Below, one piece after another: positions 32,701 through 41,000 of a stretch of DNA of 64,000 nucleotides. The DNA comes from Blastobasis lacticolella (Eukaryota; Arthropoda; Insecta; Lepidoptera; Blastobasidae), in NCBI GenBank assembly GCA_905147135.1, contig LR990042.1:10841545-10905544 (forward strand), written 5' to 3'. The position numbers and the translations under genes are program-made. The notes under the pieces were generated by a model. That model did not search any database. It was not told the origin of the DNA and saw only the letters and a program-made list of their open reading frames with translations. The first letter of the stretch is position 1. Every line of letters begins with the position of its first letter.

Positions 32701-33931
32701 GCGTAGAACAGATCCTGTGAAATAAAATGCAAGGTGCAGGAGATGTAAATACTTATTAATTATCATTGCATAGGCCTAAAGTTACATAATATTTTTTATA
32801 CAGGGTAGTTTATTAATTAATTTTATTTATTTAACACTTTATGCATAAAACAACCACTGTAAATAGTTACTACATTCTTTGAGGTCAAAAGTATCTTTAT
32901 TTGTATACCTAAGTGTTTCATTTCTTGGAAAAACTAAATTTTGAACTCCTTTTCATTATTTGTTTCACATGCCATTAGCCATTTGAAATATATTTCTTAT
33001 ACAATATAATAATTTCTTACACCTGATACAATGGCTTTGGCTACTTAAATACTTATTAATTGATAATTCACCATCTTAATGCACAATTATTAAAAGTAGG
33101 TAAAATCTTTATTTTAAAAAATATTTGAAATTTAAGTTGTGTAGTTTTGTCTCAATATATTTTTATCTAATGAAAACATTATGAACAATGTAAGACATAT
33201 TTTTGAACTTACCAAAAGGATTACTTCCCTTACTGGAACTAGATGCAAAGCTTGAAGAACCGAATGCCCCAAGCCTTGGCTTAGCCAGCACCACCCGAGA
33301 TGCCTGAGATGATGATCCGTTATAGAAATCCTCCGTTGGAGATTTACCTATAAAACATGAAATCAATGTGATTTTATAAAATACACGTAGCACTACGCAA
33401 ACGCTATTTGCCTATAACCTAAATAAATAAATAAATATAGGGATAGACACATAGAAATGAGAGATAAATATCATAATTGTAATTCATATTTGGTTAACAT
33501 TTAATATTAATGGTATTTGTATAATATTCTCCTGCGTGTGCATTCCACCTCCTTGCCAGATAGGTAAAATGTACTCAAAACTGACAGGAACATGCACAGA
33601 GGCCACAGCATGTTAAACATAATGCCAATTCTTCAAAATATAGAGCACATCCCACTGTATAACTAATTATGGTTGATCAGGTAATGTAAGGCTACTTGTA
33701 AGATAAATCAATTCAAATCTGAGCTGTAAATTGTCGCATCACCATTCTAAAAAAATCAAAGGGTGTAAAAAATATGACACAAGATCATCCACTAACCATG
33801 ACTTTTTGGTTGCATATTTGGTTGGGTAAGTAACGCCATAGATTTTATAGTGAATTCACGCAAAAATGTGATGAATAAACGAGAATTTGACGAGAATTTA
33901 ACAAAAACTTACCTTGCTTTGCATCTGCCAT
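26358..33931 (-). CDS. RanBP3: Ran-binding protein 3 (RanBP3), complete gene, seven coding exons
   Basis: Splicing seven minus-strand exons at AG/GT sites keeps one frame and gives 439 residues: 33,931-33,913; 33,347-33,213; 32,714-32,525; 31,796-31,595; 30,624-30,484; 29,142-28,873; 26,720-26,358. RanBP3 is a nuclear cofactor that binds Ran-GTP and exportin-1 (CRM1) and promotes nuclear export of cargo. Support: an FG-type motif FVFGQNLSERV (about residues 134-144) as in vertebrate RanBP3, and a Ran-binding domain (about 216-341) with ITGEEDETNVLQ, CRLFAWESGSWRERGRG, LRLND, NTKLWPDM and KSLRITAAD. An Asp/Glu-rich tail with a basic KRK..PPKRQ motif follows. It is shorter than human RanBP3 (~567 residues), mainly in the N-terminal linker. 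Intron transposons do not touch the exons. An alternative start cannot be excluded. Confidence 0.9.
27097..28498. mobile_element. Foldback element 2 in RanBP3 intron 6
   Basis: The left arm (about 27,097-27,375) is an imperfect reverse complement of the right arm (about 28,115-28,498). Matching landmarks are 'aacttttgctttatgcactt' at the left and 'aagtgcatacagcaaaagtt' at the right, and 'gggcagagcgagtcaccatc' versus 'gatggtgactctcgctctgc'. The interior holds tandem ~110-bp repeats. No transposase. Part of one arm recurs at 35,610-35,716. Confidence 0.8.
27633..27965. repeat. Three ~110-bp tandem repeats plus an inverted partial unit
   Basis: Units share 'actagtt(c/t)ctaaagaga', 'gatagtactc', 'tctacatttcg' and 'gacagctgtcaaagttaaat'. 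After the third unit the pattern turns round (gctatcatttcac..aactagtgttctagga), making the centre of foldback element 2. Confidence 0.75.
28530..28576. repeat. 14-bp perfect hairpin with CGCTCGCGAAAGG loop side
   Basis: catcccgctcgctc (28,530-28,543) pairs exactly with gagcgagcgggatg (28,563-28,576). A similar structure with the same 'gctcgctcgcgaaagg' segment lies at 30,791-30,839. Confidence 0.7.
28873..29142 (-). CDS. RanBP3: RanBP3 exon 6 (core of RanBD)
   Basis: Acceptor CATCCCCAG, donor GTTAGT, 90 whole codons. Encodes ISCRLFAWESGSWRERGRGV, LRLND, RLVVRVAGSLRVALNTKLWP and KSLRITAADAALQIKLYLIM, the beta-strand core of the RanBD1/PH-like fold. The insert GEPDASGAVGAGA replaces a short loop. 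Strong GC and codon bias. Confidence 0.9.
29143..30483. other. RanBP3 intron 5
   Basis: No host exon recognised inside. Holds the RTE-B fragment at 30,100-30,290; the rest shows no recognisable feature. Confidence 0.6.
30100..30290 (+). mobile_element. RTE family B internal fragment
   Basis: Reads VLHECGNMGPGVKSSISAAW, paralleling MHESGDIGPDVKSRISAA of the element at 21,735-21,785, and 'tgaccctaaaatccc' matches 21,820. Both ends are truncated. It is antisense to RanBP3, inside the intron. Confidence 0.75.
30484..30624 (-). CDS. RanBP3: RanBP3 exon 5 (start of RanBD)
   Basis: Acceptor GTCAACAG, donor GTATGG, 47 whole codons. Encodes LAAAAAEYERSHARPPPP and YNITGEEDETNVLQ. The ITGEE.E.NVLQ block is the conserved entry to the RanBP3-type Ran-binding domain. 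GC-rich, unlike the surrounding introns. Confidence 0.85.
30681..30960 (+). repeat. Family C repeat, split by an insertion
   Basis: 'aacaggccacttggtggaat' and 'cactgcccacctctaaaacc' are the two halves. Between them (about 30,745-30,895) lies unrelated sequence including the CTCGCTCGCGAAAGG hairpin. Confidence 0.6.
30791..30839. repeat. Imperfect hairpin with CTCGCTCGCGAAAGGGG
   Basis: acttc..ctcgctcgc pairs with gcgagcgag..gaagt. It resembles 28,530-28,576. Confidence 0.5.
31024..31108. mobile_element. Perfect 39-bp inverted-repeat hairpin (micro-MITE)
   Basis: Arms 31,024-31,062 and 31,070-31,108 are fully complementary with a 7-nt loop (acactta). Each tip contains TTAA, which could be the target duplication of a TTAA-specific element. 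It lies in RanBP3 intron 4. Confidence 0.85.
31595..31796 (-). CDS. RanBP3: RanBP3 exon 4 (FVFGQN motif)
   Basis: Acceptor TTATTATAG; donor GTTGGT is a weak but usable GT site, giving phase 0 into exon 5. Encodes SGFVFGQNLSERV, the motif that matches the KFVFGQNMSERV segment of vertebrate RanBP3 most clearly, followed by an Asn/Ala/Ser-rich linker. Confidence 0.85.
32094..32395 (+). repeat. Family C repeat, copy in RanBP3 intron 3
   Basis: Full-length match to 11,160-11,500: 'tggtaggcaaacaagc', 'gaaaagtggtcaccaccacc', 'cacctctaaaaccctggga', 'ctgtaaggtggaagctcc'. Confidence 0.75.
32440..32479 (+). mobile_element. Helitron-like 3' terminus
   Basis: 'gcggacgcagtctcaggcaa' followed by aagCTAG and T resembles the 3' end at 42,330-42,362. 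The 5' part is not delimited. Confidence 0.45.
32525..32714 (-). CDS. RanBP3: RanBP3 exon 3
   Basis: Acceptor TTTCACAG, donor GTGAGA. Encodes SVLRPSQLKPGSNPFLKVLH, a charged EKEKEPEPLEDRLKDNKEDD stretch and APKFVPLGATNPTQ. The LRPSQLKPG and NPF patterns resemble the linker of RanBP3 proteins. Two leftover bases join exon 4 to make arginine. Confidence 0.8.
33213..33347 (-). CDS. RanBP3: RanBP3 exon 2
   Basis: The acceptor TTTTATAG precedes 33,347 and the donor GTAAGT follows 33,213. Encodes KSPTEDFYNGSSSQ, AKPRLGAFGSSSF and SNPF, a low-complexity Ser-rich segment with FG/PF dipeptides typical of the unstructured N-terminal part. Ends with one leftover base (G). Confidence 0.8.
33913..33931 (-). 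CDS. RanBP3: RanBP3 exon 1 (start codon)
   Basis: ATG at 33,931-33,929, encoding MADAKQ plus one base, with donor GTAAGT at 33,912-33,907. The single leftover G joins exon 2 to form a glycine codon. MAD.. is also how human RanBP3 begins, which supports this start. It is too short to be seen as an ORF by itself. Confidence 0.75.
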
Positions 33932-34269
33932 TGCCGATTTTTTAAAAAAGCAAGAAAGGAAATGCCAAGGAATTTCAACTCAAAGTCCTTGATTGAGTGA
34001 TGTGTCCACAGACTAACTAGTAGACGAAACTGCGCGATCTTCCCTCTCTCACAGCATTGACATAACAAAATCTTTAACCCACCTATGATATACAGACACC
34101 AACCTAATCCCAATGATGAAAGAAAAAACAACTGTTTAGAGGAAACGACACAATCTTAAATAAAGCGTGCATTGCGCATGAAGTGCATGAACGTATACTA
34201 CTTAAAAGGGTATACGCGCTGCGGAGCACCTATAAACCACGTGGTTTGCTTTGTAGGGGGGGAGTTATC
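33932..34269 (-). other. Probable RanBP3 5' leader and promoter region
   Basis: Sequence directly upstream of the RanBP3 ATG. No clear TATA box in the expected position and no CpG tract; start site not determined. Confidence 0.4.
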
Positions 34270-34346
34270 GGAGCCTGGGGGCTTACCATGAACTCTTATA
34301 GCAGGACCTAAACAGAACCGCCCTACTTAGAACGAGACAAGCTTAT
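34270..34346 (+). mobile_element. Hairpin MITE, copy 2 (partial)
   Basis: 'cctgggggcttaccatgaac', 'tcttatagcaggacctaaac' and 'cttagaacgagaca' match 15,747-15,811. The second arm is missing. Confidence 0.7.
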
Positions 34347-34689
34347 GTGACACATATAGCGCTGTAAGCCTTCTGAGCGTTTGATCTGTGGAGAAGTTGA
34401 TGTACCCGAATCATGGACTTATAATATTTAACAGGACTGAGCACTCTTCGGGTAAAAATGAGCCGAGCAAGAGGTGTAAAACAGATGCTGTTTGTTTCTT
34501 TCTAATAGGGTGACCAAATTTTTTTATTTCATGGAATATCCATGGATAAATATCTATCTATAATACATTATCTGTCTATAAAATCTACGTGCATATGTTA
34601 TATATACAACGACAGCGTATTTTGAACTGTGGTTTGGTCGCACCTTTAGAAGTGGATAATTCTGAACGGATAAAGTTTTCTCGTGTTTC

Positions 34690-35528
34690 ATTCCATCATT
34701 AATTCATTTCTAACCTTAATAACTAATGTCACGGAGGTGAGCAGAAAGATTTTCGCTGCTGCGGGCTCACTCAGGAGGTGGAAGAACCTGCTCCCCATAA
34801 AAATTAAGGCCGAGCTTGCGCAGACCCTACTACTGCCGATACTGGATTACGCAGACGTCTGTTTTCTCGACATAAATGAGGTTCTCCTTAATAAACTCCA
34901 ACGTTTGCAGAATCTCTGTGTTAGGTTTGTGTTCGGTCTGCGCAAGTTCGACCATGTTTCGGAATACCGACGTTAGCTTCGCTGGCTTCCTATCCGGCTT
35001 AGACGGGATGAGCATGTCCTTTCCCTCCTGTATAACGTCCTGCACGATCCCCGATCTCCTGCTTATCTCCGAGAGAAATTTCGCTACCTTGGAGACGACC
35101 ATGACCGTGCGCTGCGGTCTGCTTCGGACAACATTCTATCGGCCCCGTTCACGCGTTCCCGGTACTACTACGACTCGTTTACGGTAAGGGCAACTCGATT
35201 GTGGAATTATCTGCCAAGGGAAGTCCGACAGTCTGAGTCATTGCCTAGTTTTAAGTCAAAACTTCGTAAATGCCTTTTAGCGAAAGATTTGTGAATCTTT
35301 ATTTTAGTATACCTGCATATGTACGATTATTTAACAACGCATTCTCTTGTATCCTGTAGCTCAACACTACCTGCTGTAATATTCCTGTCACAATTTCTGT
35401 AAAGGTTGCCTGGAAGAGATCGCTTGTAGCGATAAGGCCGCCTTTGCTCATATGTGTTCCTTGTTACTGTAATTAATTGCTACTGTTATGTTTTGTGAGC
35501 AATAAAGTGTTTATCTATCTATCTATCT
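34690..35528 (+). mobile_element. CR1/jockey-like LINE, 3' fragment
   Basis: Reads GSLRRWKNLLPIKIKAELAQ, LLPILDYADVCF, LQRLQNLCVRFVFG, then after a frameshift near 34,976 RWLPIRLRREHVLSLLYNVL and TVRATRLWNYLPREVRQSES, to a stop at about 35,294. The 3' end is AATAAA plus a TATC microsatellite tail. Only the C-terminal part of the RT polyprotein is left. Confidence 0.85.
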
Positions 35529-35609
35529 AATGTTATTTTTACCTTATCTATGAAAATATATAGGTACCGCAAACATACCATTCTCTTCGACAACAACTTT
35601 TCGATTGTA

Positions 35610-35716
35610 CAGTGTTTACACTGTTAGAAAGGGACACAGGACTATCGATGGTGACTCTCGCTCTGCCCGGTTTTAGTCAAAGCAGTGCGCAGTCCCTTTT
35701 GTGTGGTAAGTCCATG
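35610..35716 (+). repeat. Fragment of foldback element 2
   Basis: 'agaaagggacacaggactat' and the following bases through 'gcagtgcgcagtc' are nearly identical to 28,130-28,200 and to the reverse complement of 27,295-27,370. Confidence 0.8.
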
Positions 35717-37319
35717 GGTCAGTCTAGTCCGGCGTAGACGAAACTTTATCCAAATACCACGGACTAACTTGCCGTGACAAAACTTGTCTGACTTTTCACG
35801 TTGAAATGTCAAAACTTTGGAGAACGGAACGTGACGTGAGGTGAGGGGCAAGGGTGAACGGCGCGGAGTTTATTCTATTATAATATTCTTCGATATCTCA
35901 AATAAATTCAACATTCCAATTATCTACAGTTTTTAAAATTTATTTTAAATCTGTGAATTGCATGTCTTAAAATATTTATCCAGAGCTGCAGTGTTAAGAA
36001 TGTTCATATTTTTTTTCCAAGAGACATTGTGCAGTTACTGATAAATAAATAAATCAGTGTCGTGTTGATAGGCGCTCAAGTTATTTCTAAGGTGAGTTTA
36101 ATTTGACCATAAAGTGTTTATCAATATTCAATTTTAAACTTTTTAACAAAAATGTAGGTATAACTTAAAATCCTCCTTCTATAGGTACTATGATTAATCA
36201 GATACAAATGGAGATACTATTGTACAACATAAGCAGGCATAGGTACAACATATTTTTATAGATTACAGATATTGATTCAGGTATAATGTTTAAACGAAAT
36301 TTGTCTATTACAAAGGTTAACAGTTCAGGAAATTGAAATGAGCAATGTGGTTAGAATAGGACTAAACATAATTACTTATAGATTGTTTTATTGTTATTCT
36401 TTTCTCTTGGTTTTAAGATTTTAAGAATTTTACCTCAAGTACATGGAATCAAACAAAGTCCCCTGAATCATTAGTATGGCTGACTGAATGTGATAATATC
36501 AAAAATTACGGATACTTTTTTTTACTATTAAATAGATAATTCTAGAGCAAATTGTGACATATAGTTCATAGCTAAGTGAAGGCACTAGGTTGCTATTATC
36601 AACCTTTTGGGTGCAGTTGACTATAAGGCAGATGACTCCTTTTGGTGTCTAAGCAATTAAACAATTATCTAAACTGGAACATTTTGTAAGCAAAAACCAA
36701 GTTGTTCTAAAGGTAACAACAATGAATCTACTATACTTACTGTCTCTATTTTGTTTTGTCCCACAAAACTTGTCCCCAAAATATGGGACAATAGTGATTT
36801 TACTGGCGCTGTCCCCCAAATTGTTAAAGGATTATGATTTACCTAACTGATTATCAAAATAATGAATAGTTGATTTTCTGAAAAAATTATTCTTCTGTAT
36901 TGTCATTGTGAATATGTCAACAATTAATGTTCAGCAAAACTATAAGTGGTAAGCCATTAACCTAATTCGGGTTGGCTCTTAAATATATTGGACAACTTGT
37001 TATATATTTGGACAGCATTATGCCTCAACCAGATTTATTTAAATTTTGGGTCTTGACAGATTAAAGGTGTTAAGTTATGAGATATTATTATTAATTCATA
37101 TGGTCTCTGCCTACAGCTGTGGGAAAATTGTGTAACAGTATGATAATTAGTGTTGTTTTAGTGACAAAAACTATTTAAAGTTTAGAAAGATTGACTAGAG
37201 CATTGTTGATGAAGCCATTCTACACAGAGCTTTTACGTGTATTTGTCACAGTATAAACTTTGCTTTACTTACGCCCAAACTGCTAACCAACCGTATTATT
37301 TTACTGACCAAATAATCAT
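35717..37319. other. Intergenic between RanBP3 and Keap1, no gene recognised
   Basis: AT-rich sequence with no coding motif or clear repeat family, part of the ~4.1 kb shared upstream region of the two divergent genes. Confidence 0.55.
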
Positions 37320-37390
37320 GCAAAATTTTAAGTGTGTTTGTCACGGGTTGTAAACAATACAACTCGTGACAAACACACTTAAAATTTTGC
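37320..37390. repeat. 33-bp inverted repeat, one mismatch
   Basis: Arms 37,320-37,352 and 37,358-37,390 pair with a single mismatch around a 5-nt loop, forming a stable hairpin about 650 bp upstream of the Keap1 start codon. 'gtgtttgtcacg' appears in each arm. Confidence 0.85.
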
Positions 37391-37684
37391 CTATTCTATG
37401 ATGAAGTCAACATTAATGATTTGTAGAAATTCTACGTAGTGAAATATGGGGGCGAAAGTTTGTATGAAACTTTTATATACTTTTTATGAGTATTTGAGAG
37501 AGTGGGAATATTGTACGAACAGGGAACATAAAAAACGAATTTGCGGGCAAAAGTATATATAAAAATTACCTAATAAAAATAAAGAAAAGAGTGAAACCAA
37601 AATGAAATGTCATGGCCAATTTATGTGCGTTGTATTTGTATAAGAAACTTATTATCTGTGATTAAATTGCTTTTAAGTAATTGG

Positions 37685-37689
37685 CCAAT
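37685..37689 (+). promoter_or_regulatory. CCAAT box upstream of Keap1
   Basis: CCAAT in 'ttggccaatt', just before the ARE core and the GC-rich tract. A common five-base motif, meaningful only by position. Confidence 0.3.
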
Positions 37690-37694
37690 TTTAT

Positions 37695-37704
37695 GCCGAG
37701 TCAC
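37695..37704 (-). promoter_or_regulatory. Antioxidant response element core (CncC/Maf site)
   Basis: The minus strand reads GTGACTCGGC, a perfect match to RTGASNNNGC. It lies at the edge of the GC-rich tract preceding Keap1 exon 1. About 30 such matches are expected by chance in 64 kb on both strands, so its location is the main support. Confidence 0.4.
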
Positions 37705-37705
37705 T

Positions 37706-37795
37706 GGGCGCGGGGGCCTGTCGCGCGCGCGGGCCGCGGCCGCCGCGACCGCCGCGACCGCCGCGACCGACCGCTAGTCGGCGCGTCGGCGCAGC
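37706..37795 (+). promoter_or_regulatory. GC-rich tract with CCGCGACCG tandem repeats, likely Keap1 promoter or leader
   Basis: CpG-dense block in AT-rich surroundings, including three 9-bp CCGCGACCG-like repeats at about 37,741-37,771. It stands about 250 bp ahead of the ATG at 38,042, as expected for a promoter-proximal island or 5' leader. Confidence 0.45.
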
Positions 37796-38041
37796 ACCTT
37801 AAACACTAATCGTGACTATTCGCGACCAACATGACTCTACTACTCAGTGATAACATAGTGGTTTAGTTTAAGTACAGTGAATTCAGATAAAGCTGATGCT
37901 TTTTCGCAACCAGTGGCTGTGCCGTGTTGATAGTCATTTTGTTATATAAAATAATAGGAGTGAAGCCGTTAACCTAGGCTGTGATTAATTTAAGTGATTA
38001 ATATATTAACAGTATTGTCTTATAATTGAAAAAGATCTAAA

Positions 38042-38069
38042 ATGAGGCACGATGGATTGAATGGTGAAG
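38042..38069 (+). CDS. Keap1: Keap1 exon 1 (start codon)
   Basis: AAAATG at 38,042 opens MRHDGLNGE plus one base, followed by donor GTGAGA at 38,070. An in-frame TGA at 38,027-38,029 blocks any longer N-terminus. The leftover G joins GA of exon 2, and the frame then runs GDT into MDTDEDT. An alternative is that this exon is leader and translation starts at 40,661. Confidence 0.6.
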
Positions 38070-41000
38070 GTGAGATTTTGATTTTGTGTCATGATATGAT
38101 TTCCTCGTTCTTAGTTGTTAACTTTCTACGTACCTAGATTCGCATTTTAAACCTTTATAAGCTTGCCCCAATTTAAAACGATTACGAACTGGGTATACCA
38201 ACCTACTGAAATCTGAAAGTCGCCACAGAGTTTTTCCTTCATATTCAAGTTACCTTCATACCAAATTTCATCCTGATCCATGGTCATTCCGATTAAAACA
38301 CAAAGAGTTTTTATTCCTATTACGAAAGCATATGCAAGTTAGTACTTTTGCATTCACATTACACGCATCGACAACCCGAACTGTTGGTCTTCCCCACATT
38401 AAATAAGGGTTTTGCCATCATCTCCACGCGCACAGGGGTTGGAGAAAAAATGCTATCGCCCATTTTCTGTTCTATCTGTCTCCAACGACCCACTGTACTC
38501 CCACACGCCCCCCGGCAAAATAAATTATAGGTATTTGTTGTAAAGTAGCGTATCGTTGACGTACCTGATTTGCTATGACATTGTTAGTCCTTAACCACCA
38601 CCATAGCACAGACGACACGTTTAATAGTTACGAACGTATCTAATCACCTCTCGTGGCAACCAACCGTGGTGTTGCTGACGAGAGAGATATTAGGTAACAA
38701 CGAAGACGGCTAAGCGAACTAAACTATTTATCAAATTGAAGGGATCGTGAGTTACAGTTGAGGTAGGTCGTAGGCTGGCCTGGGACGGATCGCATTTTCA
38801 TGAATGAACAATATTTGAAGCGAATCATTACATAAACAATAAACGAATTAAATCACTATAGCCTATGTAAAAGACCCGACCCCAAATAATGGGAACAGGG
38901 AATGATAAAGAAGAAGAAGGGACCTATGTAATACTCGTACAAATTCTGTATCATGTTTCTTGTTGTTATTTCAATTTACCTAAAAACCTCTGAAGACGAT
39001 AAGCACCGACTGTCATCATTATCTCCCTGCCCTTATCCCACTAGGTAGGGTCGGTACAATATGCCTCTTTCTTTCATTTAGCCTAATCAAACGTCATTTC
39101 GACACTCACTTCTTCCACCCGTAGGTTGTCATTCACACAGTCCATCCATATATTAGGTCGGCCTCTACCGAAGTATCCATCCATATTCATACGCATCACC
39201 TTCCTTATAACTAGACTTTCATCCCTCCGCACAACATACCCATACCAAGCCAGCCTATTGCTTCTCATCTATTCCGTTACTGGCGCCACTTTAAACTACC
39301 CTTGATATACTTGCTAATTTTTTATTTTGTCCATTCACATCACTTCACTCATGCTTCTTAACATTCTCATTTCCGCCACTTGCATATGCGTCTTTCATCC
39401 GTCGCCTTGGAGGCCCAGCATTCAGATCCATACTATAAGACAGATCTAAGCCGAGACCTGCCGCCACTTCATCCATCCCGTATTTATTATATTTTTCACG
39501 TCACGGTCAATATCGCCATCATTCTGGAATCTGGATCAATGACAGTCGGAGCAGACTGGTGGGAATACATCATTTAAGGCGATAGGAGGAAGCCTGGCTG
39601 GACCACCGAAGTCGCAGAATAAGTGCTCGGTTTTGGTTCTGCTGATCTTCAGTCCGACCTTCCAGTTTCCCATCCTGCTCTTGACAAGGACAATGTCGTC
39701 GGCGAATAACATACACCAGGGTGCCTCCTTATGTATGTCCGATGTTAATGCATCCATGATCAGGAGGATCAAGAACGGACCTAAAACCGATCCCTGGTGT
39801 AGACCGCCACATTAGATAACCGACGACTGTGTCTGTCGTAATAAGGATATGTCACGATTTTTCTTCAGTGACTTTTCCACTGTGTCTGTCGTTATGAGGA
39901 TCAGTCACGATTTTTGTTTAGTGACTTTTCCATTAGCTTATATGAATGATACCACATGAATGAAGAATTTTCACGATATCTCTTAAACCAGAACAGATAT
40001 ATGCGCTAGAATACTGTGACTTTGGTATGTCTAATAATGTCATTCGACATCCGGGTAAACCTTATTTTACATAATGCACATATTTAATTGCGCTTGACAT
40101 TTTATTTAAACCCATAACATAGCCATATCAAAATGGACTTTAAAAATTATTTCACTGGGTCTCATTGCTAGGAAAATGCATTCAGATTTTATCAACAAAC
40201 CTATAAAATTCTTCCATACGATTGATCCTCACTGATTGTTTTAGCTGTTTTCTGTATCTGGAAACCTTACTATACTACAATACGTATATCGTGTCCGCAG
40301 AATAACAGGTAGTAGTGGTTTACATTACAGCAATAATTCTCAAAAAATTCGGGCTCTACGAGAAAATACCCGTTGTTTTACCGTGTCATATTGAACAAGC
40401 TCTTATGTGTAAGGTTAAGTATAATGTCTTGAGTGAGCGTGAGTTAATTAATAAATGTTACATTGTAATAGTTAGCTACAAAGTTAATGTCCGTCTGTAG
40501 GATTTTGCAGCGTCTGCTCAATGCGAAATCGAAAAGTCTTGATTGGTTAGCTAAAAACGTACATTATCTACAATACGCGCCAGAATGACCTTAATACGAA
40601 CTTCTGAGAGACCTCCGACCTCCAACAAAATATTCAAAGTTAACTCTTTCAGGAGACACAATGGACACGGACGAGGACACACTGCGGGGCAACCTGCTGG
40701 ACCATATGCCGCCCATCAGCTGCGACACCACCCTGGAGGGTGCCATCGGCGCCGGTTCCAATGACATCGGCGACATGACATTCTGCATGGGCAACTACGT
40801 CACCGATTTTATGAAAGTACGTAATCGTTTTTATTTTATGTTATGCGGTAGGTATACAGGCGAGCGCGCCTCCTGGCTCCTAGCATCGTGTACTGAACAG
40901 TATGTTGTAGGTCTGACAGCCACTTCTCAAATAATATATGGATTTAATCATATAAACAAAATATGGATGCTAATGCGTAAGGGGGTCAACTATATGCTAC

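Noticed and set aside
34830..35187. Alternative open frames on both strands around the LINE at 35 kb
   Set aside because: Shadows of the LINE C-terminal frame, which carries recognisable motifs.
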